Shown: positions 1 to 5,741 of the stretch, in pieces
Layout of the letters: each line of letters begins with the position of its first letter
Numbering within the stretch: the first letter of the stretch is position 1
Assembly: GCA_028865375.1 (NCBI GenBank)
Contig: JAGWKJ010000081.1
Span: 1-9,110 of the forward strand
DNA length: 9,110 nt
Source: Hyphomicrobiales bacterium
Lineage (GTDB): Bacteria > Pseudomonadota > Alphaproteobacteria > Rhizobiales > Beijerinckiaceae
Reading direction: 5' to 3'
The notes under the pieces: model-generated
Databases searched by the model: none
What the model was told of the DNA's origin: nothing
Seen by the model: only the letters and a program-made list of their open reading frames with translations
Made by a program: the position numbers and the translations under genes

Positions 1-440
1 CCTCCGGCATCAACGACGGCGCGGCCGCCCTGGTGCTGATGACGGCGGCGGAAGCCGAGAAGCGCGGCCTGACGCCGCTGGCGCGCATCGTCTCCTGGGC
101 GACGGCCGGCGTCGACCCGGCCGTGATGGGCACGGGCCCGATCCCCTCTTCGCGCAAGGCGCTCGAAAAGGCCGGCTGGAAGGCCAAGGACCTCGACCTC
201 GTGGAGGCCAACGAGGCCTTCGCCGCGCAGGCGCTCGCCGTCAACGCCGACATGGGCTGGGATCCCGCCATCGTCAACGTCAACGGCGGGGCGATCGCCA
301 TCGGCCACCCGGTCGGCGCCTCGGGCGCGCGCGTGCTCACCACGCTGCTGCACGAGATGAAGCGGCGCGGCGCCAAGCGCGGCCTCGCCACGCTGTGCAT
401 CGGCGGGGGCATGGGCATCGCGATGACGGTTGAACGCTGA
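1..440 (+). CDS. phaA: Acetyl-CoA acetyltransferase (beta-ketothiolase), 3' part
   Basis: This is the C-terminal part of a biosynthetic thiolase, which condenses two acetyl-CoA into acetoacetyl-CoA, the first step of polyhydroxybutyrate synthesis in the cytoplasm. The reading frame enters from the left edge (first full codon at base 3) with the residues SGINDGAAALVL, typical of thiolases just before the C-terminal domain. Two active-site blocks are visible: GHPVGASG, whose His codon is at 306-308, and LCIGGGMG, whose Cys codon at 396-398 would be the proton-shuttling cysteine. NEAFA, which carries another conserved active-site region, lies before them. The protein ends normally at TGA 438-440 with the residues TVER. 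The nucleophilic cysteine and the N-terminal domain lie outside the window. The phaB gene follows after 75 bp on the same strand, which supports PhaA over a degradative thiolase. The family is certain; the symbol rests on the neighbour. Confidence 0.93.
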   Translation, partial: SGINDGAAALVLMTAAEAEKRGLTPLARIVSWATAGVDPAVMGTGPIPSSRKALEKAGWKAKDLDLVEANEAFAAQALAVNADMGWDPAIVNVNGGAIAIGHPVGASGARVLTTLLHEMKRRGAKRGLATLCIGGGMGIAMTVER

Positions 441-462
441 GCGCGTCTCGCGCATGGTGAGG

Positions 463-491
463 GCGCGACCGGGCCGCAGAGCCCGGCGCGC
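463..491 (+). repeat. Stem-loop between phaA and phaB
   Basis: GCGCG-A-CCGGGC (463-474) pairs with GCCCGG-CGCGC (481-491) across the six-base loop CGCAGA, giving 11 G-C pairs with one bulged A. No run of T follows, so it does not look like an intrinsic terminator. It ends 14 bases before the phaB Shine-Dalgarno. It could stabilise the phaB transcript or set the phaA/phaB ratio; this role is inference. Confidence 0.5.
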
Positions 492-504
492 GGACGGAAT
501 CGCG

Positions 505-510
505 AGGAGG
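505..510 (+). promoter_or_regulatory. Ribosome binding site of phaB
   Basis: A perfect AGGAGG lies five bases before the ATG at 516. It is the strongest Shine-Dalgarno in the window and fixes the phaB start. Confidence 0.85.
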
Positions 511-515
511 CGGAC

Positions 516-1241
516 ATGGCACGCGTGGCGATCGTCACCGGGGGCACGCGCGGCATCGGCGCGGCGATCTCCAAGGCGCTGAAGGCGGACGGGTTCAAGG
601 TCGCGGCCGTCTATCGGGGCGACGACGCGGCCGCCGCCGCGTTCAAGGCGGAGACCGGCGTCGCCGTCCACAAATGGGACGTGTCCGACTTCGCCGCCTG
701 CGCGGCGGGCGTGAAGGCGGTGGAGGCCGAGCTCGGAGCGGTCGACACGCTGGTCAACAACGCGGGCATCACGCGCGACACGATGCTGCACAAGATGACG
801 TTCGAGCAGTGGAAGGCCGTCATCGACGTCAACCTCAATTCGCTCTTCAACATGACCCGCCAGGTGATCGAAGGGATGCGCGAGCGTGGCTTCGGCCGCG
901 TGATCTCGATCTCCTCGATCAACGGGCAGAAGGGCCAGATGGGGCAGGCGAACTATTCCGCCTCCAAGGCCGGCGACATCGGCTTCACCAAGGCGGTCGC
1001 GCTCGAGAACGCCCGCAAGGGCGTCACCGCCAACGTCATCTGCCCCGGCTACATCGAGACCGACATGGTCAAGGCGGTGCCCAAGGACGTGCTGGAAAAG
1101 TCGATCCTGCCGCTGATCCCGGTCGGCCGGCTCGGCCAGCCCGAGGAGATCGCGCGCTGCGTCGCCTTCCTCGCGTCCGACGCCGCCGGCTTCATCACCG
1201 GCGCGACGCTGTCCGCCAACGGCGGCCAATATCTCGCCTGA
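516..1241 (+). CDS. phaB: Acetoacetyl-CoA reductase (NADPH-dependent, SDR family)
   Basis: This enzyme reduces acetoacetyl-CoA to (R)-3-hydroxybutyryl-CoA, the monomer for PHB synthase. The 241-residue length is normal for PhaB. It is a classical short-chain dehydrogenase: cofactor-binding TGGTRGIG at residues 8-15, NNAG at 81-84, Asn106, and a Ser134-Tyr147-Lys151 catalytic set within ISISSINGQKGQMGQANYSASK. PG at 177-178 precedes the substrate-binding loop. The segments NGQKGQMGQANYSA and the C-terminal NGGQYLA are characteristic of PhaB as opposed to FabG. A perfect AGGAGG fixes the start. It follows phaA by 75 bp and is probably co-transcribed with it. A hairpin lies in the gap. The downstream exporter frame is open immediately after this stop. 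No PHB synthase (phaC) is in the window; in many alphaproteobacteria it is encoded elsewhere. Confidence 0.95.
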   Translation: MARVAIVTGGTRGIGAAISKALKADGFKVAAVYRGDDAAAAAFKAETGVAVHKWDVSDFAACAAGVKAVEAELGAVDTLVNNAGITRDTMLHKMTFEQWKAVIDVNLNSLFNMTRQVIEGMRERGFGRVISISSINGQKGQMGQANYSASKAGDIGFTKAVALENARKGVTANVICPGYIETDMVKAVPKDVLEKSILPLIPVGRLGQPEEIARCVAFLASDAAGFITGATLSANGGQYLA

Positions 1242-1296
1242 CGCGGCTTCGGCGGACGTCGCGCGCGCCACCGCGATCGGCGCGCTGGCGATCGCG

Positions 1297-2133
1297 ATGT
1301 GGTCGGCGCTCGCCGCGCTGACCGCCGCCTCGCGCGCGTTGCCGCCCTTCGAGCTCGCCGCGATCGCGTTCGCCATCGGGGCCGCGCCGGGCTTCGCGCT
1401 GGCGGCGGCGCGCGGCAGGCTGTCGGCGATAAGCCGCGATCCGCGCGTGTGGGCGGTGGGGGTCGGCGGCCTGTTCGGCTATCACGCGCTGTATTTTTCC
1501 GCGCTGCGCCTCGCCCCGCCCGCGCAGGCGGGGTTGATCGCCTATCTGTGGCCGCTGCTGATCGTGCTGATGGCGGCGCCGGCCGCCGGCGAGCGACTGC
1601 GCTGGCGCCACGTCGCTGGCGCGGCGCTCGGCTTCGCGGGCGTCGGCGCGCTGTTCGCCGGCGGCGGCGCGGGCGGCGGTTTTTCCGTCGCCTTCGTGCC
1701 CGGCTATCTGTTGGCGGCCGGCTGCGCGCTCACGTGGTCGACCTATTCGGTGCTGTCGCGGCGCTTTCCCGAGGCGGGCGCCGAGACGGTGGCCGCATTC
1801 TGTGCCGCCACGTCCGCCCTCGCGCTGATCTGCCACCTGCTGTTCGAGACCAATGTCGCGCCGGTGGGCGCCGCCGCGTGGGCGTCCATCGTCGCGCTGG
1901 GGCTGGGGCCGGTCGGGCTCGCCTTCTACGTCTGGGACCACGGCGTAAAGCGCGGCGACATTGGCCTGCTCGGCGTGTTCGCCTATGCGACGCCCGCGCT
2001 CTCGACGCTGCTGCTGGTGGCGACCGGCTTCGCCGCGCCGAGCTGGGGCTTGGCGATCGCCTGCGGGCTGGTGATGGCGGGCGCGGCGGTGGCCACAGGC
2101 GCGGGGCGGCGCGCGGTCGCGCCGGCTTCTTGA
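1297..2133 (+). CDS. DMT-superfamily EamA transporter, YddG-like exporter; start uncertain
   Basis: This is an integral inner-membrane protein of the drug/metabolite transporter superfamily with two EamA repeats. YddG-type relatives export aromatic amino acids, but the substrate here is unproven. From the ATG at 1297 there are 278 residues and about ten hydrophobic segments, near residues 1-10 (incomplete), 18-37, 52-70, 76-94, 104-121, 131-152, 162-182, 192-212, 222-243 and 248-267. The segment GYHALYFSALRLAPPAQAGLIAYLWPLLIVL (residues 61-91, two adjoining pieces: GYHALYFSALRLAPPA and QAGLIAYLWPLLIVL) is typical of YddG-like proteins. Starting at 1297 leaves helix 1 only about a dozen residues long and there is no Shine-Dalgarno. 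In frame upstream, 1261-1296 encodes ARATAIGALAIA, which looks like the missing start of helix 1, yet there is no ATG, GTG or TTG back to the in-frame stop at 1114-1116. The true start is therefore probably upstream and non-canonical. The stop TGA 2131-2133 lies inside the tRNA promoter. Confidence 0.82.
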   Translation: MWSALAALTAASRALPPFELAAIAFAIGAAPGFALAAARGRLSAISRDPRVWAVGVGGLFGYHALYFSALRLAPPAQAGLIAYLWPLLIVLMAAPAAGERLRWRHVAGAALGFAGVGALFAGGGAGGGFSVAFVPGYLLAAGCALTWSTYSVLSRRFPEAGAETVAAFCAATSALALICHLLFETNVAPVGAAAWASIVALGLGPVGLAFYVWDHGVKRGDIGLLGVFAYATPALSTLLLVATGFAAPSWGLAIACGLVMAGAAVATGAGRRAVAPAS

Positions 2134-2158
2134 CAGCGCGGCGGGCCGGTTCCATATC
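2130..2158 (+). promoter_or_regulatory. Predicted housekeeping promoter of tRNA-Met
   Basis: A perfect -35, TTGACA (2130-2135), is followed after 17 bases by CATATC (2153-2158). Read as TCCATATC (2151-2158), the -10 matches six of eight positions of the Caulobacter-type GCTANAWC element. Transcription would begin near 2165, about 30 bases before the mature tRNA. The -35 contains the TGA stop of the upstream exporter. Position and spacing support it; activity is inferred. Confidence 0.6.
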
Positions 2159-2189
2159 GCGCGGGCTTCGGGCGGGTTTCCCGCGCGAT
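2156..2189 (+). repeat. Perfect 10-bp inverted repeat before tRNA-Met
   Basis: ATCGCGCGGG (2156-2165) and CCCGCGCGAT (2180-2189) are exact reverse complements, separated by 14 bases. The left arm overlaps the predicted -10 and start site of the tRNA promoter. The full hairpin would therefore form only in transcripts reading through from the exporter gene. There it could act as a terminator-like or processing structure. No T-run follows the right arm. Confidence 0.5.
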
Positions 2190-2194
2190 CCCGG

Positions 2195-2271
2195 GGCGGA
2201 GTAGCTCAGTCGGCTAGAGCAGCGGAATCATAATCCGTGTGTCGGGGGTTCGATTCCCTCCTCCGCTACCA
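2195..2271 (+). tRNA. Elongator tRNA-Met (anticodon CAT)
   Basis: This 77-base tRNA includes an encoded CCA end. The acceptor stem GGCGGAG pairs with CTCCGCT, with a G-U first pair and discriminator A. The D arm is GCTC/GAGC with a nine-base loop. The anticodon stem GCGGA/TCCGT closes the loop ATCATAA, giving anticodon CAT. The five-base variable loop is GTGTC. The T arm GGGGG/CCCTC closes TTCGATT. The body resembles alphaproteobacterial elongator tRNA-Met. Initiator tRNA is unlikely because the 1:72 position is paired, and the body does not look like the lysidine-modified tRNA-Ile that also carries CAT. It has its own upstream promoter. Its last base is one nucleotide from the stop codon of the convergent cueR gene. 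Confidence 0.95.
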
Positions 2272-2272
2272 A

Positions 2273-2668
2273 TCACCCGCCCACCCCCGCCAATTCGTCC
2301 AGGATCGGGCAGTCCGGCCGCCCGTCGCCGTGGCAATGTGCGACCAGCGTTTCGAGATTGCGCGCCATGTCCTCGAGATTGGCGATGCGTCGGCGCATGT
2401 CGTCGAGATGGCGCTCGGCGAGCCTGCGCACGTCGCGGCTGGGCCTTCCGCGGTCGCGCCACAGCGCCAGCAGCGCCGATATGTCGGCGGTGGAAAAGCC
2501 GAGCGCCCGTGCGCGGCCGATGAAGCGCAATTCGTGGACGTCGCGCGCCCCGTAGCGCCGGTAGCGGTTCTCCGCCCGCGCGGGGCGCGGCAGCAAGCCG
2601 ATGTCCTCGTAATGGCGGATCATCTTGGCGTTGACGCCCGACGCCGCCGCCGCCTCGCCGATGTTCAT
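2273..2668 (-). CDS. cueR: MerR-family Cu(I)-responsive transcriptional regulator
   Basis: This is a 131-residue MerR-family activator that senses cytoplasmic Cu(I) (in the family also Ag and Au) and untwists a long-spacer promoter. The N-terminal helix-turn-helix and wing (residues 1-70) show NIGEAAAASGVNAKMIRHYEDIGLL, in pieces NIGEAAAASGVNAKM and IRHYEDIGLL, then RYRRYGARDVHELRFI. A dimerisation helix follows (about 78-110). The metal loop HCHGDGRPDCPI places Cys112 and Cys120 at the same numbers as the two copper ligands of E. coli CueR, and Ser77 matches the serine that marks the +1-metal sensors. The C-terminus LAGVGG lacks the cysteine/histidine tail of E. coli CueR. The start at 2668 was chosen because the MerR fold begins there, although the frame stays open far upstream, antisense to copA. 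It is divergent from copA, with the operator in the 108-bp gap. Confidence 0.93.
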   Translation of the reverse strand: MNIGEAAAASGVNAKMIRHYEDIGLLPRPARAENRYRRYGARDVHELRFIGRARALGFSTADISALLALWRDRGRPSRDVRRLAERHLDDMRRRIANLEDMARNLETLVAHCHGDGRPDCPILDELAGVGG

Positions 2669-2690
2669 GGCGCCCGCTCCGGTCCTGCCC

Positions 2691-2721
2691 TTGACCTTCC
2701 AACCATGGGAAGGTCTATCTG
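2691..2721 (+). promoter_or_regulatory. CueR-type copA promoter with operator dyad
   Basis: The -35 TTGACC (2691-2696) and -10 TATCTG (2716-2721) are 19 bp apart, the over-long spacing on which MerR-family activators act. Within this lies a perfect dyad, GACCTTCC (2693-2700) and GGAAGGTC (2708-2715), separated by seven bases. This matches the known CueR box CCTTCC-N7-GGAAGG. Transcription would start near 2728 and run into copA with a leader of about 50 bases. A separate promoter for cueR was not recognised. Confidence 0.9.
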
Positions 2722-2776
2722 AGGGTGAAACGAGCCGCAAGCGCGGCCGGCCGCATGACCTCGCGAAAGACCCGCC

Positions 2777-5107
2777 ATGACCGACACCGCCGCCGCGCCG
2801 ACGACCTCCCGCGACCCCGTGTGCGGGATGGACGTCGTCATCGAGGGCGCCAAGTTCGTCGCCGACCATCGTGGCGCCACGTACCGATTTTGCTGCGACG
2901 GCTGCCGCAAGAAGTTCTTGGCCGAACCGTCGCGCTACGTCGCCGACGACGGCGCCCCGCGCGCGACGCCGGCGCCCGCCGCGCCTTCGATCGCCGCGCC
3001 CAAGCGCGACGCGATCTACACCTGCCCGATGCACCCGGAGGTGCGCCAGGTCGGCCCCGGCATCTGCCCGAAATGCGGCATGGCGCTCGAGCCCGAAATG
3101 CCTTCGGCGGAGCCGGCCGACGACGGCGAATTGCGCGACATGACGCGGCGCCTCGTCGTGGCGGCCGCGCTGACGGCGCCCATCGTCGTCCTCGACATGG
3201 GCCATCATTTCCTTGGCTGGGCGCCCTTGGGCGAACGCGGCCTCGCCTATGCCGAATGGGCGCTGGCGACGCCGGCGGTGTTCTGGGCCGGCTGGCCGTT
3301 CTGGGTCCGCGCCTGGGCCTCGCTCGTCACGCGCAACCTCAACATGTTCACGCTGATCGTGATGGGCGTCGGCGTCGGCTATCTGGCGAGCGTGGCCGGC
3401 ATCTTCGCGCCCGGCCTGTTCGGCGCCGGCATGCACGGCGTCGCGCCGACCTATTTCGAGGCCTCGGCCGCCATCGTCGCCCTGACGCTGCTGGGGCAGG
3501 TATTGGAGCTGCGCGCACGCGCCACGACGGGCCGCGCGCTTCGCGCATTGCTCGACCTCGCGCCCAAGGTCGCGCGCCGCATCGGCGCCGACGGCGCGGA
3601 GGAAGACGTGCCGCTCGACGCGGTGGTCGTCGGCGACCGCTTGCGCGTGCGGCCGGGCGAGGCGATCCCCACCGACGGCACGGTGATGATGGGCGCGGGC
3701 GCGGTCGACGAATCGCTCGTCACCGGCGAGGCGCAGCCGGTCCGCCGCAAGGTCGGCGATCCGCTGATCGGCGGGGCGATCAACCGCACCGGCTCGTTCG
3801 TCATGCGCGCCGAGAAGGTCGGCGCGGACACGATGCTCGCCCATGTCGTGGCGATGGTGGCGCAGGCGCAGCGCAGTCGCGCGCCGGCGCAGAGGCTCGC
3901 CGATTCCGTCTCCGCCTGGTTCGTGCCGCTGGTGGTGGCGGTCGCCGCGCTCGCCTATGGGGCGTGGCGGCTGTTCGGGCCGGAGCCGCGCGGCGCCTTC
4001 GCGCTGGTGGCGGCGGTGGGCGTGCTCGTCATCGCCTGCCCCTGCGCGCTGGGACTGGCGACGCCGATGGCGATCATGGCCGGCGTCGGCCGCGGCGCGC
4101 GCGCCGGCGTGCTGGTGCGCGACGCCGAGGCGCTGGAGCGCCTCGCGCTCGCCGACACGGTGGCCTTCGACAAGACCGGCACGCTGACCGAAGGCCGTCC
4201 GCGTCTGACGCAGACGCTGGTGGCGCCGGGCGTCTTGGAGGACGACGCGCTGCGCCTCGCCGCCTCGCTCGAACGCAACGCCGAACACCCGCTGGCCGAT
4301 GCGCTGGTGGCGGCGGCCAACGCGCGCCGTCTCGCGCTCGAAGAGCCCGAAGGTTTCGAGGCCGCGCCCGGGCTGGGCGTCTCCGGCCGCGTCGCGGGCC
4401 GCGACGTGGCGGTCGGCGGCGCGCCGTTCATGGCTTCGCTGAAGGTCGACGTCTCTGCGCTCGCCGTGCGCGCAGGCGAACTCGCCGTCGGCGGCGCGGG
4501 CGTGTTTTACGCGTCGGCGGACGGTCGCGCGCTCGCGGCCTTCGCTGTCTCCGATCCCGTAAAGGCGACCGCCAAGCCGGCGCTCGACGCATTGCGCGCG
4601 CGGGGGGTGCGCCTGCTCATGCTCACCGGCGATGGCGAGGCGACGGCGCGCGCCATCGCCGGGCCGCTCGGCCTCTCGGACGTCGAGGCCGCGGTCTCGC
4701 CGGCGCGCAAGGCAGAGGCGATCGCCGCGCTGAAACGCCAAGGCCGCACCGTCGCGATGGCCGGCGACGGGATCAACGACGCGCCGGCGCTGGCGGCCGC
4801 GGACGTCGGGATCGCGATGGGGACCGGCGCCGACGTGGCCAAGGAGAGCGCCGGCGTCACGCTGCCCTCGGGCGACCTCGGCGCGCTGGTGCGGGCGATC
4901 GACCTCGCGCGCGCGACGCGCCGCGTCGTGCGGCAGAACCTCGCCTTCGCGTTCCTCTACAACGCGCTCGGCGTGCCGGTGGCGGCGGGCGCGCTCTATC
5001 CCTTCACGGGCTGGACGATGTCGCCGATCCTCGCGGCGGCGGCGATGTCGCTGTCCTCGGTCAGCGTGATCGCCAATGCGCTCAGGCTGCAACGGATGAA
5101 GCTGTGA
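2777..5107 (+). CDS. copA: Cu(I)-exporting P1B-1-type ATPase with N-terminal YHS and heavy-metal-binding domains
   Basis: This 776-residue inner-membrane pump moves Cu(I) out of the cytoplasm at the cost of ATP. The N-terminus carries a YHS-type domain (DPVCGM 13-18, YRFCCDGC 36-43) and a short heavy-metal-binding domain (YTCPMHP 81-87, CPKCGM 97-102). The usual HMA domain is absent. The actuator domain has DESLVTGEAQPV (311-322). Membrane CPC is at 421-423, the phosphorylated aspartate D465 in DKTGT, the P1B HP motif at 504-505, TGDG at 617-620 and GDGIND at 663-668. The Cu(I) signature is complete: N721-X6-Y728 N729-X4-P734 in helix 7, and M757-X2-SS-X5-N767 in helix 8. The ATG at 2777 has only a weak upstream GAAAGA but begins the conserved domain correctly. 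It is driven by the CueR promoter. It ends 36 bp from the convergent DUF2155 gene. Confidence 0.95.
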   Translation: MTDTAAAPTTSRDPVCGMDVVIEGAKFVADHRGATYRFCCDGCRKKFLAEPSRYVADDGAPRATPAPAAPSIAAPKRDAIYTCPMHPEVRQVGPGICPKCGMALEPEMPSAEPADDGELRDMTRRLVVAAALTAPIVVLDMGHHFLGWAPLGERGLAYAEWALATPAVFWAGWPFWVRAWASLVTRNLNMFTLIVMGVGVGYLASVAGIFAPGLFGAGMHGVAPTYFEASAAIVALTLLGQVLELRARATTGRALRALLDLAPKVARRIGADGAEEDVPLDAVVVGDRLRVRPGEAIPTDGTVMMGAGAVDESLVTGEAQPVRRKVGDPLIGGAINRTGSFVMRAEKVGADTMLAHVVAMVAQAQRSRAPAQRLADSVSAWFVPLVVAVAALAYGAWRLFGPEPRGAFALVAAVGVLVIACPCALGLATPMAIMAGVGRGARAGVLVRDAEALERLALADTVAFDKTGTLTEGRPRLTQTLVAPGVLEDDALRLAASLERNAEHPLADALVAAANARRLALEEPEGFEAAPGLGVSGRVAGRDVAVGGAPFMASLKVDVSALAVRAGELAVGGAGVFYASADGRALAAFAVSDPVKATAKPALDALRARGVRLLMLTGDGEATARAIAGPLGLSDVEAAVSPARKAEAIAALKRQGRTVAMAGDGINDAPALAAADVGIAMGTGADVAKESAGVTLPSGDLGALVRAIDLARATRRVVRQNLAFAFLYNALGVPVAAGALYPFTGWTMSPILAAAAMSLSSVSVIANALRLQRMKL

Positions 5108-5143
5108 CGCGGGCCGTCGGTTCGCCGGCACGGGCGCTGGCGG
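5108..5143. other. Convergent gap between copA and DUF2155 gene
   Basis: This 36-bp tail-to-tail gap is GC-rich and contains only a weak four-base inverted repeat without a T-run. I see no convincing terminator for either side, so transcripts may overlap here. Confidence 0.4.
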
Positions 5144-5671
5144 CTAGGGCTTCTTCGGGATCGTCTTCTTGACCGGCTTACCCTTCGGCGTCGCCGCGGG
5201 CGCTGCGGCGGGCGCGGGCTTGGGCGCGTTCGGGTTCACGCAATCGGTGAGCCAGACGTCATAGACGGGATGTTCGACGCCGTTGAGCCCGGGGCTGGCG
5301 GCGAACATCCAGCCCGAGAAGATGCGCTTGGCGGCGGCGCCGGGCTGCAACTCGTCGATCTGCACGAAGGCGTCGGTCTGCGGCGTCTCGCTCGGCGGCC
5401 GCGTCAGGCAGGCGCGGGCCTCCACCAACAACGTGCCGAACTTGACCGTCTCGCCGACCTTGGCGTCGAAGGCGATGATGCGGCCGGTGATCTTGTCGAG
5501 ACCGGCGAAGCGGGCGATCGGGTTGGCGACCGGGCGCGCGCGCGGCGCGGCGGGCGCAGCGACGGCAGGCTTGAGTGCCGGGTTTGCGGCCGGATTGGGC
5601 AATGGCGCGGCCGAGGCGGCGCCGACGGCCAGCGCGAGCGCGACGGCGACCGCGCGCGTTTGAACCTTCAC
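5144..5671 (-). CDS. Secreted DUF2155 domain-containing protein
   Basis: This is a 175-residue protein of unknown function, predicted to be exported. Residues 1-21 form a Sec signal peptide (MKVQTR, a hydrophobic Ala/Val/Leu core, then AASA with cleavage near residue 21). An Ala/Pro-rich linker follows (22-50). The DUF2155 domain spans about 51-144, with ITGRIIAFDAKVGETVKFGTL (in pieces ITGRIIAFDAK and VGETVKFGTL), RACLTRPPSETPQTDAFVQI and FSGWMFAASPGLNGVEHPVYDVWLTDC (in pieces FSGWMFAASPGLN and GVEHPVYDVWLTDC). Cys88 and Cys144 are the only cysteines and may form a disulfide in the periplasm. The tail (147-175) is rich in Ala, Pro and Lys and basic at its end. The start is GTG (5669-5671) with GGAG about nine bases upstream. 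The gene lies 70 bp downstream of the NDUFA12-like gene on the same strand and is probably co-transcribed with it. As far as I know the family has no established function. Confidence 0.88.
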   Translation of the reverse strand: MKVQTRAVAVALALAVGAASAAPLPNPAANPALKPAVAAPAAPRARPVANPIARFAGLDKITGRIIAFDAKVGETVKFGTLLVEARACLTRPPSETPQTDAFVQIDELQPGAAAKRIFSGWMFAASPGLNGVEHPVYDVWLTDCVNPNAPKPAPAAAPAATPKGKPVKKTIPKKP

Positions 5672-5741
5672 AGTCGGGCTCCGTGCGGGCGTTCGATCAT
5701 CGGCAAGGGTCGATCATGAAGGTCCGGCGGAAAGACGGCGC

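Noticed and set aside
1239..1242. A +1 frameshift at the phaB stop (TGA followed by C) that would fuse phaB to the exporter frame.
   Set aside because: The preceding GCC codon would re-pair poorly after a +1 slip, there is no internal Shine-Dalgarno as in prfB, and PhaB ends normally at this stop. It is kept only as a remote explanation for the missing exporter start.
674..1321. Alternative plus-strand frame inside phaB, and similar Arg-rich frames across the exporter, copA, dnaJ and methyltransferase genes.
   Set aside because: All are shadows of well-identified genes, with low-complexity Arg/Ala/Gly composition and no domain.
2195..2271. tRNA-Met 3' end as an attachment site for a copper-resistance island.
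   Set aside because: No second copy of the tRNA 3' end, integrase or insertion sequence was seen in the window, and the cueR-copA base composition resembles that of its neighbours. The far end of any island could lie outside the window.
2195..2271. The CAT-anticodon tRNA as initiator tRNA or as lysidine-modified tRNA-Ile.
   Set aside because: The 1:72 position is a G-U pair rather than the mismatch of initiators, and the stems follow the alphaproteobacterial elongator tRNA-Met pattern rather than tRNA-Ile2.
2669..5131. Very long open frame on the minus strand, continuous with cueR and antisense to all of copA.
   Set aside because: It is rich in Arg, Gly and His and shows no recognisable domain until the MerR start at 2668. 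The plus-strand frame has complete P-type ATPase motifs. Long antisense frames are expected at this GC content.
5668..5700. Ten-codon frame (ATG at 5698-5700, minus strand) whose TGA overlaps the GTG start of the DUF2155 gene.
   Set aside because: It is the tail of a chance frame running through the NDUFA12-like gene. It has no ribosome binding site I can support.
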